This document shows positions 1-54,070 of a DNA stretch of 64,000 nt, one piece after another. Numbering within the stretch: the first letter of the stretch is position 1; each line of letters begins with the position of its first letter. A program made the translations under genes and the position numbers. Source of the DNA: Tubiluchus corallicola (lineage: Eukaryota > Priapulida > Priapulimorpha > Priapulimorphida > Tubiluchidae); the NCBI GenBank assembly GCA_030141605.1, contig JAQGDQ010000175.1:310001-374000 (forward strand), given 5' to 3'. Under the pieces are notes generated by a model. That model worked only from the letters and a program-made list of their open reading frames with translations, had not been told where the DNA came from and made no database searches.

Positions 1-758
1 TAGCTGAAAAAGAACATCGCCTAGGGCGGATTGCTCTTGTCTAGTTCATGTTAATTGTGCATTGTATGTTTTTTATTTTCCTATGATCAAGTTTTTTAGA
101 CATTTTGTTCCATAATTGGGTTTAAATAATGAAAAAGAAACTACACAATTCAGTATTACTAGCAGTCATCATCATCACATTAAAAATTTTGTTTTTATTA
201 CATAAACCCTCTGACAAAAATTTACTTTTTATTTGTAAACTTATGCCTGTGGTTTCTTTCATGACGGATTTTTCTATTGAAACTACCAGTGTGGTGTGTC
301 ATTAAACTTCTGTAGTAGCTTTCTTACATTTTCTAAGATCTTTTTTCTAATTGGATCCCGTTTTTTTAAGTTGATCTGCATAATGTGATATCATTTTTTT
401 GTACCATTAGATCCTAAATCATTGTACTGTTACTTCATCCTACAGCACTCCCTGATTCTCAAATGACCCCTGTTCCCAGAACCAGTTGAAACCAGAGTCA
501 GTCAACGTGTGAAGGTGCCCTAACCATTGCTGTACTATGCACCGAGGCAATAATTAAAACCATTAGTTTCAAAAACGAAAAACTACGACAAAAGACAACA
601 CTTTTATTAGAAAACTACGGAAATACAGACTTTTCAACACTGACTGTCAAACCGCTAGATCAGTGCGAAAGCAGCGCGAGCACTTTTCTTTTTGTAAACA
701 TATTTCTTTAAATTATCCATATTTGGCAACTTGATGTAACTAAATCAAAATTGAATTG
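1..758. other. AT-rich flank, no gene recognised
   Basis: No exon, RNA gene or clear repeat was recognised here. It lies downstream (3') of the receptor gene that ends at 1,709 on the minus strand. Confidence 0.4.
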
Positions 759-982
759 ATTGCCAACCCGGTTTCGAACAAACTGTTTATTGTCAAGGCA
801 TCTAAAACAAAGAAATTTACAGGAATTTAGAAACATCAAAATGCAATTCAGTAGCCAAAAGTTATATGATAAACCATTATATAGATAATTTAACAATTTA
901 CTTTGCAGATTGCATACCTTAATTGGTATGAAACTTTTAGATGCCTTGACAATGAACAGTTTGTTCGAAACCGGTCGGCAAT
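759..982. repeat. Fold-back element with ~48-bp arms
   Basis: Bases 759-807 and 935-982 are near-perfect reverse complements (core GGTTTCGAACAAACTGTT, then TTGTCAAGGCATCTAAAA), separated by about 127 bp. The shape is that of a fold-back MITE or an inverted duplication. No target duplication was identified and the family is unknown. Confidence 0.7.
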
Positions 983-1708
983 AAATTCATATTTATTTAT
1001 TTTCAGAATTGAAAATGAAGACCCAACCGGCTCAACTCAGATCTTTTTTGAAATCTAAGACATATTCTGAGAAAGCATAAGCTCGGCCTTCGTACTGCAT
1101 TTCAGTCAAGAAGTGATTGTTAAATAAGGTAAAGCATTTGTACTAATAAAAATGTAGTATATTCTTAAATTCTTACACAGACCTTCGTATGACATTTGCG
1201 AATCTAAGTGTCAAAAATAGACTAAACTCTTAAGCGCTTTCATTCTTATGACACATAATTGCGCTAACATTGACGTGCAGTTCTGTTCTCTTGAAATGTT
1301 TTACTTTCTGAACAAATTCCAACTGTTTGGTAAAACACCAACTTATACTGATGACTTTTACAGATGGCATCGAATAACTTTCTCTGGTGAAAGTCTTGTG
1401 AAGCTATAAATGTAATCGGTAACGTCCTTCGGTCCAAAGGTTGGTCCTAAATTTAAGCCCAACTAAAGCGTTGTTCTTCTCATGTTTGTAAGCATGAGAA
1501 CAATGCCAGAATACTTTCACGCGGCTATCCAACAAAGCAAAATCGTAGCCAAGTTGGTGGCAGCACTTTCGAATGTATAACTGTTAAAAAAGTTTGATTC
1601 ATCCTTTAATCTGTCCAGATAAAGTCCAGATGGCAGACATGTGTGTAGGTTGTACCATCACAACGGTTGCTTGAGACGGGTCTGGTCTAAAAAATCACAG
1701 AATCCCTT
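983..1708. other. Possible 3' UTR and flank of the receptor gene
   Basis: Non-coding sequence immediately 3' of the receptor stop codon. Minus-strand AATAAA-type signals occur around 992-1,000 (TTTATT on the plus strand), but the polyadenylation site cannot be chosen from sequence alone. Confidence 0.3.
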
Positions 1709-43326
<41,618 letters not shown>

Positions 43327-43329
43327 GAC

Positions 43330-44112
43330 CTATAATAAAAAAAGCGTTAAAGAAAGATGACTATGCCATCTTAGTTATGTAAACTGGTGCATATCGAGGT
43401 CCTACTGCAGCCCCAATAACCAAAGAGCAACCAAGAATGTAGCAGGTCTCCTAACCAAATTCAACGAGAGTTTTCCTTTTACTTTCACCCTGCTCAATTA
43501 AGTGTTAATTTCGTTCATTATAACGCGGAGAAAGTGATATTGTTTTGCCTTTTCATTAGAGTCATATTTAGCATGTCAAAGCAACGATTTAAAAAAAACA
43601 AAATAAAAAAGATGTTGAAAGTAATTAATAAAACAGTAGCATTTATATATTCAGACATATTTTGTTCACTTCACGTACCTTACAATCTCGTTTACTGTTC
43701 ATATACCTAGCCAACAGAGAACTATGTTGATCATAGACATAATTTAGTTTGATGTACGAACTGAAGAAAATTGTTACTTGTCGACAAGATGAGATGCGCG
43801 AATTCTAAAGAGGAAATCTAAGCTGAGCCTCGTGCGCATGCTCGGGGGTGATAAGTTTCGCAAAGTTCTGCTTCATTAACCACTTATTACTTACCAGCTA
43901 TTTTTAACGAACAAAGAACGTAAAAATAAATAAATATTTTATTGCTCTTAAAACAAGGACGAAAACTTATGATTCCCATATGAATTATAAACGTTGATGT
44001 TATTGTTTGACTGTGATAAAACCGAATGACCGACAATCAAAATGAGTTTGCTATATTTTGATAAACTTTTACCCAATGGATAAGTGGAGTATGACGTCAA
44101 TTTTGCCAACCA
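43330..44112. other. 5' intron of the receptor, nothing recognised
   Basis: Expected to lie in the intron before the first coding exon. No features were supported. Confidence 0.4.
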
Positions 44113-44672
44113 TGGACAAAGTTTAGTAAGAAGAGTTATATGCAAAACTGCCAACCATCTCAAAGTTTGGTAAGAAGAGTTATATGCAAAACTGCCAACC
44201 ATCTCAAAGTTTAGTAAGGAGAGTTATATGCAAAACTGCCAACCATGTCAAAGTTTAGTAAGAGGAGTTATATGCAAAACTGTCAACCATCTCAAAGTTT
44301 AGTAAGAAGAGTTATATGCAAAACTGCCAACCATGTCAAAGTTTAGTAAGAAGAGTTATATGCAAAACTGCCAACCATCTCAAAGTTTGGTAAGAAGAGT
44401 TATATGCAAAACTGCCAACCAAATCAAAGTTTAGTAAGGATAGTTATATGCAAAATTGCCAACCATCTCAAAGTTTAGTAAGGAGAGTTATATGCAAAAC
44501 TGCCAACCATCTCAAAGTTTAGTAAGGAGAGTTATATGCAAAACTGCCAACCATCTCAAAGTTTAGTAAGGAGAGTTATATGCAAAACTGCCAACCATCT
44601 CAAAGTTTAGTAAGGAGAGTTATATGCAAAACTGTCAACCATCTCAAAGTTTAGTAAGAATAGTTAGATGCA
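44113..44672. repeat. 44-bp minisatellite, ~12.5 copies
   Basis: Unit AAAGTTTAGTAAGAAGAGTT, ATATGCAAAACTGCCAACCA, TCTC, with AAG(A/G)AGAG variants. Confidence 0.93.
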
Positions 44673-44807
44673 AAACAGCCAGAGAAGAAGGAAATAGGAG
44701 AAGAAGGAAGAAGGTAAAAAAATAGGGAAAATGGCAGTAAACATAACAGTGAGCAGTGTGATATCTGTTATAGGGAAGCCACGTGGGTTTTATCCTGTCT
44801 TTATGCT

Positions 44808-45862
44808 GCCTCCATGACATTGGGTCCATGACATTAGGTCCAAGACATTGGGTCCATGACATTAGGTCTATGACATTGGGTCCATGACATTAGGTCCATG
44901 ATATTGGGTCCATGACACTAGATCCATGACATTTTGTCATGACGTTGGGTCCATGACATTAGGTCCATGACATAGGGTCCATGACATTAGGTCCATGACA
45001 TTGGGTCCATGACATTGGGTCCATGACATTAGATCCATGACATTGGGTCCATGACATTAGGTTCATGACATTGGGTCCATGACATTAGGTCCATGACATT
45101 GGGTCCATGACATTAGGTTCATGACATTGGGTTCATGACATTGGGTCCATGACATTGGGTCCATGACATTAGGTTCATGACATTGGGTCCATGACATTAG
45201 GTCCATGACATTGGGTCCATGACATTAGGTTCATGACATTGGGTTCATGACATTGGGTCCATGACATTGGGTCCATGGCTTTAGGTCCATGACATTGGGT
45301 CCATGACATTGGGTCCATGACATTGGGTCCATGACATTAGGTCCATGACATTGGGTCCATGACATTGGGTCCATGACATTGGGTCCATGACATTAGGTTC
45401 ATGACATTGGGTCCATGACATTAGGTCCATGACATTGGGTCCATGACATTAGGTCCATGACATTGGGTCCATGACATTGGGTCCATGACATTGGGTCCAT
45501 GACATTAGGTCCATGACATTGGGTCCATGACATTAGGTCCATGACATTGGGTCCATGACATTAGGTCCATGACATTGGGTCCATGACATTGGGTCCATGA
45601 CATTGGGTCCATGACATTAGGTCCATGACATTAGGTCCATGACATTTTGTCCATGACATTGGGTCCATGACATTAGGTTCATGACATTGGTTCCATGACA
45701 TTGGGTTCGTGACATTGGGTCCATGACATTGGGTCCATGACATTGGGTCCATGACATTAGGTCCATGACATTGGGTCCATGATATTAGGTCCATGACATT
45801 GGGTCCATGACATTAGGTCCATGGCATTGGGTCCATGACATTAGGTCCATGACATTGTTTCA
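44808..45862. repeat. 15-bp minisatellite, ~70 copies
   Basis: Unit GTCCATGACATTGGG alternating with GTCCATGACATTAGG, so that many blocks form 30-bp dimers. On the minus strand it reads as repeated MSWTQCHGPN without stops for long stretches. Confidence 0.94.
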
Positions 45863-46299
45863 TTGTTTTGGTAAGGACTGTAAATGTCTGGTGATATGAC
45901 TGGCAGAAAGAGATGAGTGTGAAACGGAAAGCTTAGCATCTACCATGGACCGGGGTCAGCCATTTCAGTATTCTAACACTCGTGCTCCACATTTCATAGG
46001 AAATGTGATTAACCCATCCTTCCTGCTCACGCAAGTGCAAATTTACAAAAAATAAGTGAACCTGCATGAAGATATTTACTTTTGTTATCGCCTATACATT
46101 GATTACTGAAACTTGTGACTACTGATGCAGTAAAGTGGATTTCTCGTCAAAGCATCTTCGCCAAAACATGGTAAATAAACAGTAAACAAGTAAACCTTAT
46201 TTACGGTAAACGTATTTACTTAACAAAGGTAGGCTTATCTTACTTCACGGTTGAATGGAAGGAGAAAACCTGGGAGTGGGAAGTCATACGCTAATTGCG

Positions 46300-46440
46300 T
46301 CACAACGTGCGTCACAATGTGTGATTGGCGCACGTGTAACACGATGACGTCAGTACTGTTTAGCTTCAGCCAATGGAAAGTTAGCGACTAACGCCACATT
46401 TTAATTTTGATTTTTACAAGATCGCGGCCATATCTGTAGT
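46300..46440. promoter_or_regulatory. Candidate promoter with CRE and CCAAT boxes
   Basis: A consensus CRE TGACGTCA at 46345-46352, GCGTCAC twice near 46,300-46,315, an inverted CCAAT (46324-46328), an E-box GCACGTG (46329-46335) and a CCAAT at 46370-46374. They lie about 3 kb upstream of the receptor ATG, in line with the inferred upstream non-coding exon. Initiation was not shown. Confidence 0.35.
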
Positions 46441-46980
46441 CATAAAAAGACACTAATATTCCAAATTGCATGTTTAAAAATTTCTTAAGCTATAATCACT
46501 GCAAAAGTCAGGTAACTGGCAACTGCTAGTCATCAGTGCAGACCAGTAGAACAGAATAGAAGAGAAATAATGTAACGTCCATTACAGTCCAAGTGTGGTT
46601 AGTAATTACTAAAAATAAAAATTCTATTATAAATGAAAGACAAGAAGTTAAAAAAAGCATTATAAAATAAACACAACACCTTGCATTCACAGTAAAATTA
46701 GCATATTAATTACCAAAAGACTGTTACTAAAAATGAGAATTTAGGGAAAAGAATTGTAAAATAAATAAAATACAAAAATAATGCATCCACGCTAAAATTA
46801 AACATGTTAAATTTTAAAAATAAGAAATGTTATTATTAAAACGTGAAGTTAAGAATTATAGAATAAACAGCATACAGCAATACAACCATAGTAAAATTGT
46901 GCGCAGTAATAAAATTTAAGTACAAGATAAAGCTAAAATCGTACACAGCTTTACAAATTTGAAAAATGAAAAATAAAATG
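46441..46980. other. Unassigned AT-rich sequence
   Basis: Nothing recognised between the promoter-like segment and the 47-bp array. Confidence 0.4.
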
Positions 46981-46984
46981 AAAA

Positions 46985-47885
46985 ATCTGTTCCTCGGTAC
47001 ATAAACAAATCTTGTGCATCCAAAACCAAAAATCTGTTCCTCAGTGCAGACACAAATCTTGTGCATCCAAAACGAAAAATCCGTTCCTCAGCACATACAC
47101 AAATCTTGTGCATCCAAAACGAAAAATCCGTTCCTCAGTGCAGACACAAATCTTGTGCATCCAAAACCAAAAATCTGTTCCTCAGTACATACACAAATCT
47201 TGTGCATCCAAAAGGAAAAATCCGTTCCTCAGTACATGCACAAATCTTGTGCATCCAAAAGGAAAAATCTGTTCCTCAGTACATAAACAAATCTTGCGTA
47301 TCCAAAACCAAAAATCTGTTCCTCAGTACATACACAAATCTTGTGCATCCAAAACGAAAATCCGTTCCTCAGTACATACACAAATCTTGTGCATCCAAAA
47401 CGAAAAATCCGTTCCTCAGTACATACACAAATCTTGTGCATCCAAAATGAAAAATCTGTTCCTCAGTACATACACAAATCTTGTGCATCCAAAACCAAAA
47501 ATCTGTTCCTCAGTACATACACAAATCTTGTGCATCCAAAACCAAAAATCTGTTCCTCAGTACATACACAAATGTCATGCATCCAATACCAAAAATCTGT
47601 TCCTCAGTGCAGACACAAATCTTGTGCATCCAAAACCAAAAATCTGTTCCTCAGTACATACACAAATCTTGTGCATCCAAAATGAAAAATCCGTTCCTCA
47701 GCATATACACAAATCTTGTGCATCCAAAATGAAAAATCTGTTCCTCGGTACATAAACAAATCTTGTGCATCCAAAACCAAAAATCTGTTCCTCAGTACAT
47801 ACACAAATCTTGTGCATCCAAAACCAAAAATCTGTTCCTCGGTACATAAACAAATCTTGTGCATCCAAAACAAAAATCTGTTCCA
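46985..47885. repeat. 47-bp minisatellite, ~19 copies
   Basis: Unit CAGTACATACACAAATCTTG, TGCATCCAAAACCAAAAATC, TGTTCCT. As 47 is not a multiple of 3, each frame cycles through KSCASKTK, LVHPKPK and ILCIQNQK, and all three are open for more than 200 codons. Confidence 0.93.
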
Positions 47886-48564
47886 TTAACATACCATTAC
47901 TTAAAGTGCTTCTGTGATGAGGCTAACCCAGCTAATATATAGCTCTCATGCATAGCATGATAAACAGAAGGCGTTTGGTTCGAGTCATGGTGACGCACAG
48001 AATTTCTAACTTGCTTTGGTTTTTGTGCATTTAGGGGAATAGTTACTTAATACTAATCAAGTGCAATGACCTTTTGTTAACAGCAATTGCTCGTTGTCAC
48101 GTTAAAAAAGTTTCAATAACGTATGCACTCACGTCTAAAAATAATAAAAGTTCGCAAGTTTGCAGGTAATTATAATGTCGTATTAATTATGTGCGTGAAT
48201 GCAGCAAGTATACTTTGTAATTTCTTAATGAACTTTTGCTTAAATAATAAAATCTGGCAGCGCTCAATTGTTTAGCAGCCTCATCCTTAAATAGCCCATT
48301 TTAATGGCGCTGTTTAAAAGCCCTAATAGTGGAAGCCTGATAATGGTTAGGCTGCGTTAATCTAAGGAGAAATGAGAGAACATATTTGAAGCCAGTTGCT
48401 ATTGACACCCGGCTGCAAATTGAACAAGATCTAGCTTTTACATGATAAATTTTACACAATTTTGCAGTGTTAAGTTCAAATTTATATTTATGAATTATAA
48501 GACTTTGTTCTTTTTTAGTCACTTGGGTAGCAAAATTTTATGTAACAGTTTAAAAAAGGACTTT
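47886..48564. other. Unassigned sequence
   Basis: GGTTCGAGTC near 47,978 resembles a Pol III B box but has no supporting A box. Otherwise nothing was recognised. Confidence 0.3.
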
Positions 48565-48905
48565 TCACACTAGAATGAGAGTTGGTTTTTGCCAACTTAA
48601 TTATGATTTGTACTTCAGAAAATGTAAAAATTACGATGGGTCGCTAGTGTCACCCAATCGTCAATGTGGTTCTACTTATGAAACAGTCAGTCATCACTTA
48701 GCTAGCTGCCCTCTTTACCATCAGGCCAGACACGACTTATTTACAAATCTCTGCATTCTTCTCTCAGCTTTTAACATCAATGTTTACAGTCCTGCGTCAA
48801 ATGAACTTGTACGTTTGTTCCTGCACGGGAACCATATCCTAGATAATTCTATGAACACTCAAATTTTTGTTTTAGTGCAATCTTTTATTTCAAAACGCTA
48901 CCGAT
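48565..48905 (+). pseudogene. LINE reverse transcriptase C-terminal fragment
   Basis: Reads MRVGFCQLNYDLYFRKC, then CGSTYETVSHHLASCPLYHQ and ARHDLF, the Cys-rich C-terminal region typical of LINE polyproteins. The frame runs on into low-complexity sequence. No upstream RT domain is present, so it is a 5'-truncated copy. Confidence 0.65.
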
Positions 48906-48914
48906 ACTATTTTT

Positions 48915-49175
48915 GTTGTTTCTGCCCTCGCTGCCGCCACCTCCACTGTTGCTGTTGCTGTTGCTGCTTTCATTTACTTCTGTTGTTGTTCCTGCTGGTG
49001 GTTTTGCTACCAATACTATTTTTGTTGTTTCTGCCACCACTACCGCCACCGTCACTGTTGCTGTTGCTGTTTTCATTTACTTCTGTTGTTGTTCCTGCTG
49101 GTGGTTTTGCTACCAATACAATTTTTGTTATTGTCGCTGCCACTGCTGCTGCTGTTGCTGTTGTTCTCACCTTTG
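48915..49175. repeat. ~103-bp repeat rich in GTTGCTGTT, ~2.5 copies
   Basis: CATTTACTTCTGTTGTTGTT and CCTGCTGGTGGTTTTGCTAC recur at 48,971 and 49,074, flanked by CTGCCGCCAC runs. Confidence 0.8.
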
Positions 49176-49369
49176 TTTTGCCGGTGCTGTTATTGATCTT
49201 GCTGATTCTTCGTTGACACTATAAGGTAACAGCTAATTGTACTCGTTCCCTAACTTTATGTGAATCACTCACTGCCGACATCAATAAATGCTTTATGGAC
49301 ATGAAAAAAAGTAGTGTGGTTGATTTAGACTGCATTTCTTACAAATCTGCTACTGATTTAAAGGGTTTT

Positions 49370-49600
49370 TTCGTTCGTTCGTTCATCCGTTCATTCATTG
49401 ATTTGTTCTTTCATTCATTCGTTTCTTCTTTCCTTCATTTCCGGTCTGACTTTCTCACTCACTCCCTCGTTTACTCGTTCCTTCATACATTCGTTCATTC
49501 CACCTTCGTTTGTTTGTATGTTTCTTTTCTTTCTTTCGTTTTCTATTTTTTATTCGCTCTCTCTCTTTCTCTCTCTCTCTCTCTCACTCTCTGCTTTTTA
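49370..49600. repeat. TTCATTCG / CTCT low-complexity tract
   Basis: Degenerate (TTCG)(TTCA) repeats followed by a short (CT)n. Confidence 0.75.
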
Positions 49601-49722
49601 GCTCAGATCAGACGTACACTAACACCGGACACGATGATAATTATAATAGCATTTCTTCTAAATTTAGACCATACATTGTCCCAGTGTTCCAGGCCATCCA
49701 CGTTTCTTCTTCTGTCGCTAAC

Positions 49723-50034
49723 TTACTGTAATGTCGTAGATATTGAGCCTCCCTTTTTAGAATAGTTTAGTGTTCCCTGTCTGCAACTAAAGTTCTCGAC
49801 TCCTGCGATGCTGTTGTTAACTTTGGTCTTAGAAGCTGTAAATTTATTAATTCTGCATGTTGTTTTTGGTTTGTCAAGAGGTTTAGCAGGTTTTAGGGCC
49901 CATCTTTCTGGTGTTGTTTCTAGCAATCTAATTAAATGTCCTACCCATCTTAGTTTTTCTTTATTCAATTTTCTTAGTGTTCCAAAGTTCAACTTTGATT
50001 CTGTTTTTATACAGCTGCGCATTTCAAATGACAT
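49723..50034 (-). pseudogene. LINE C-terminal fragment
   Basis: The minus-strand frame contains KEKLRWVGHLIRLLETTPER, resembling the RLRWLGHVLRM motif at the end of LINE polyproteins, followed by PLDKPKTTCR (usual GRPKTTW). It is a short decayed fragment. Confidence 0.55.
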
Positions 50035-50044
50035 ACGGCGATTT

Positions 50045-50985
50045 TATTTTTAAGATTTTTCCGTGTAAACCAAAGAGCTTCAAAATTTAAGTTACTTTGT
50101 CGGCAACAGATGGCACTCGGGTCTAACTTCCTAATTTCAATGGCGTCCATTCGTTAAATATCTGTGTTCGGCGTTACGAGTGAATTGCATGTAAGATATA
50201 CCTATAAAATACCCTGTAAACTCGCTTTTTTCCAGATCTTTATCTGATCAATTCATAAAGCTGTTAGTATATAAATGCCTTCTTCCCCTATATTCCCTAC
50301 TTCATGTAAAACTGCAGTTAAACCAAATTATTTGTCTCAAAAGTTATATTATAACTACTGGAGATTTACTACTACTAAACTCTTTCGTAATACCCTAATT
50401 AGCATCTTCATATTCTTTTTTCTACTTAGCTTACTGAAACTTATTACCTCCATTGTGAAAAAACAATTATTTCTCATTTCTTTTATGATGTGTGTGTGCA
50501 TGTGCGCGTGTGTGTGTGTGGCATGCAGGCGTGAAATCAAACAATAGGCCAGAAAAAACTAGGTGGTGCGAAAGTGTAATAGCGTCTTATTTTGCTGTCA
50601 CATTTCGGTTATTTGTTTGCAAGCAACATCAAAGTAAATTAAAAATTAAATTAATATTATTGAAGTATTGCTATTTCTTTTTTGTTTGCCTAAATTTGGT
50701 CTTCTGTAATAGACCAAGTTCTGACAAAATCAACAAAAACGGCTGCACAGCCATCGATCCGCCAGCGTGACATCAAATATGGCACCGTTTTTAAAAATAC
50801 GACGGGTATTTTCAAATCAAATTGCGCCCTGGACAAACAACTTAAAAATCGAAAATTTCAAGCTTACCTGGGTAAAAAAACCTGCTGATTATTTTAAGAC
50901 CCGAGCCTCAATTAAACGCCAACATTTTAGTCGTCAAAATAGGGTATTTTGAAAATATACGCCTTTATTCAGTCCTCGAAATGGC
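50045..50985. other. Unassigned sequence with a short (GT)n
   Basis: A GTGTGCATGTGCGCGTGTG tract lies near 50,490-50,520. Nothing else was recognised. Confidence 0.4.
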
Positions 50986-50989
50986 TGCT

Positions 50990-51210
50990 CCTTATTGGCT
51001 TGCATCTGAAACTATTCTTTCAAGCCTAATCTTAACTCCAAAACTAATTTTGATTGGCTAGAGTGAGTTAGTCCGGGCCGCATTTGTCCATTTAGAGAAC
51101 CTGGTTTGTAATGAAAACTTCTCTTTTGCCTCCTCGCTGATTGGACAATTCGGGTGATGTCATGTACAGTTTCAGCTGTGACAAGGCGCTTTGCGATTGG
51201 TTGCTGGCAG
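50990..51210 (+). promoter_or_regulatory. CCAAT-box cluster, candidate promoter
   Basis: Four inverted CCAAT boxes (ATTGG) at 50994, 51053, 51140 and 51196, plus a CRE-like TGATGTCATG near 51,155. It is 100-300 bp upstream of a strong donor (GG|gtaagt, 51313). It could drive plus-strand transcription of the PIK3C3-like remnant. Confidence 0.35.
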
Positions 51211-51312
51211 TAAATACCTAGTAGATGGGCGCACAGCCTGAAAGATGTATTGTGAAAGCCAATATCAAAAGATGGAACTTATCCAACTAAACTGCAAGAG
51301 TCATGCTTCTGG

Positions 51313-52620
51313 GTAAGTTATTGAAACTTTGTTGTTTACTACTGTACCTGTATTCACTTTGTCTACTACTGTACCTCTATTCACTTTGTGTCTTGTGCCT
51401 GTATTCTTGCTTACATTTGTACTTGCGCTTCTTATATGGTATTTTTTAAGTTCTACTACAGTTTTTTATTGTTTGACTAATTTTTGACATTTTAATGTGC
51501 TTGCAACCAGTTGTATGAAGTTATTTTTAAAAATGAAACCTAAAAGTTTATACTGATTTATTAATTTCACCTCAAAAGTATTTTATCGCTGTAACATTGG
51601 TTCAAATGCTTTTTAAATTTAAGGATACTGTGTTGGCCTAGCTAATGCAGGTAAAGTTTTGCTTATTACTCGAGCTGAAATTACTTCTGAAAGCATTAGC
51701 TGTAACTTCTAAAACAACAATTTTAAATACACATTTTGGTTCTTTGTGTTATTTTTTGTTTTAATCACAAGACATTTTGCTATTATGTTGAATTCTATTG
51801 TTTGCACATTGCCTATCAGTACAAAATTATGTATTATGTACTATTTTGCTATTGCTAATAAATTCATTAGATGCTCTAAAATGTACTGTGCATATCCAAC
51901 CAGAATCACCTCACACTCCCAAAATTATTATGTGCAGCCAATATTTTAGCCGTTTTTGTGTTATGTTTGTCACATTATAATGAAAGCAGGTTAAAGTACT
52001 AAGGTATTTATTTGACAGCAATTTAATTACTTCATATTTTCATTAACTATTCTGACTAAACTTTAGTTTTGGCTAAAGGTTTTCCAGTCAGCAAAACTAT
52101 GATAAACAAAACTATTAATTTTGATGTTTGAACAAGTCAAATTATAAACAGCAGACATTATTTACTTCATTTTTTGAGTTTTTCCAATATCATGGATGCT
52201 GCCCACATTTTGAATTTAGCCTCACTTTAGAGATTATCTTTTGCTTGGGATTTTTGTCCCATGATATTAATTGCATCTTTAATAAATACTCTGTTTTTTA
52301 CTAAGTGTTTCAAGTCATTATTTTTATAACAAATTCTACACATTTTACTCATACTGAACAAGATGGAGTGTGAAAGAATTTTTTTAAATGTTTTTGATTA
52401 AAGGGTGGTCTTTGCTCTTTTTATTGTGTGCTGAAAGATTAAACACAAAAGAAAATTGAGTTGAACAAAGAGCTTTTGAGTTAAATACTTTAGACTGTTG
52501 GACTCTACAGGTCCTTGTCATCAAAACAGGTTTTTATGCATTTAATTTCATCATCGATTAACAATTTTGAAATTAATAATTGAAAGTTTAAAACTTTTGC
52601 AGTGTTTTCATTTTCTCTAG
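51313..52620. other. Sequence between donor-like site and PIK3C3-like exon
   Basis: AT-rich and unrecognised; it would be an intron if the CCAAT region and the kinase remnant are transcribed together. Confidence 0.3.
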
Positions 52621-52762
52621 GGAAGCTGTTTCACATAGATCTTGGTCGTGATCCCAAACCGATGCCACCGCCCATGAAGTTTGACCAAGGAGATGGGAGG
52701 AACTCTGAGTGTTTCAGTGATTTTAAGACTTATTGTATCACGTCCTTTCTGCATCTACGAAG
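52621..52762 (+). pseudogene. PIK3C3: PIK3C3 (VPS34)-like kinase exon remnant
   Basis: A 142-nt segment after a TTTCTCTAG acceptor and before AAG|gtgaat, open in one frame. [20 protein letters not shown] and [20 protein letters not shown] match the C-lobe of class III PI3-kinase (VPS34). Relative to the family it lacks the four residues FGYI, so the catalytic DFG is gone. The stretch between PPPMK and SECF matches KEMxxGGT only in the next frame, which means two compensating indels. No neighbouring VPS34 exons were found. ATGCTTCTGG at 51303-51312 could splice in frame, but that is speculative. Confidence 0.65.
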
Positions 52763-54070
52763 GTGAATGGGTTTTTTTGCTTCACAGTCTTGAAATTCAA
52801 TGTCTAAGTGATAATTTAGGGGAGGGTGTGTGTGTGTGTGTGTGTGTGTGGGGGGGGGGTTAGGTTGTTGCACTGCAAGAAGGCTCTAGTGAATTTGCTT
52901 TGGGATCATTTACATATGCCTGGCCAGAACTTTTGTTTTATGTTGTATGTTATTTACTCATGAGCACTACAAAATTAGTTGAAACAACTACAGATAAGAA
53001 TTTTTTGTTTCATATGTGAGTCCGTACATAACAGCAACAGGTTCTAGTAAACCGCTATTTTTTGTACTACTAGTTATTAGCTACCTTCCATTATCAAAGA
53101 GAATGTTTCGTGCACAAAATGTCTGTCCATTTACTTTCCTGGTGTGCAAGTTCACTTATTAAACAGTATTAAATCAATTAAGTGTTGAGCTGTCGTGGTT
53201 GTTGAGCCTGTGTATGCAAAATGACATTTGACCTTTATTTTTTATGACAAGTTGCTAAAATTTCTTTGTTTACTACTTTTTTTTTGATCTCAGACCTTTC
53301 ACGCTTATAAATATTTGGTATGTTGAATGGAAACCTCGCCATGCTTAGTGTTGTAGCTTACTCTCTCAATGTGTATTTATTAGTAGGGTGAGCATTCTCT
53401 ACCAGGAAGAGAGATCAAATTTGTGACTCGATTTTTCCAGGTATTCGTATCCGATAGCCGGTAGTTATAAAAATTTCATAATCGCAAATATTCGCCATCC
53501 GGTTTTTGTAATGTGCAATTGCAAACAGTTTTTAAATAATTTAGCAGCTGAAAATAAATAAAATATTACCAAAAAACGTAGTAAAAAGTAATTATTTAAA
53601 GAGAAAATTTGTATTACTTAGATTTTTATAGAGTGACTTTTGTAGCAAATGTTAGTTATTGGCAGACTTCCGGTAATCATCGTAGTACTCGGGATTTTCC
53701 TGAAACTTAAGTCCTGCTACCATTATTCAGCTTTTGTTTTCCTCCACCAGGTTTCGTAATAGATCAAATAACGGCTCGTGTGGAAAGAAATTCTACTCTG
53801 TCGGTTGAGTTACCGTATACATGTGTGTGCTAGTCGACCTTATGTATAAGTTGATGTGCATTTTAGGACCAAATATTGCATCATTTTATATATTGCCTGT
53901 GTACAAGGTGATCATAAAATATTGTCATAAAAATTACGTAAAACTCCCGCTGAAGCCGACAGGTGGCAGCACCTGCACAACATTGGCGATTTCCATGTTC
54001 TGATCAAGTTCTTCGTCGCTAGTTTATTTACTGGTAATATATTAGTTTTAACTTCCATCACCTGAAGGAG
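52763..54070. other. Unassigned sequence with (GT)n-G10
   Basis: A GTGTGTGTGTGTG tract followed by ten G lies at 52,828-52,859. No further VPS34-like exon was seen. Confidence 0.4.

Noticed and set aside
47012-47755. 247-codon open frame with KSCASK/LVHPK repeats
   Set aside because: The 47-bp minisatellite is open in all three frames because the unit has no stop in any of them; no domain or start context.
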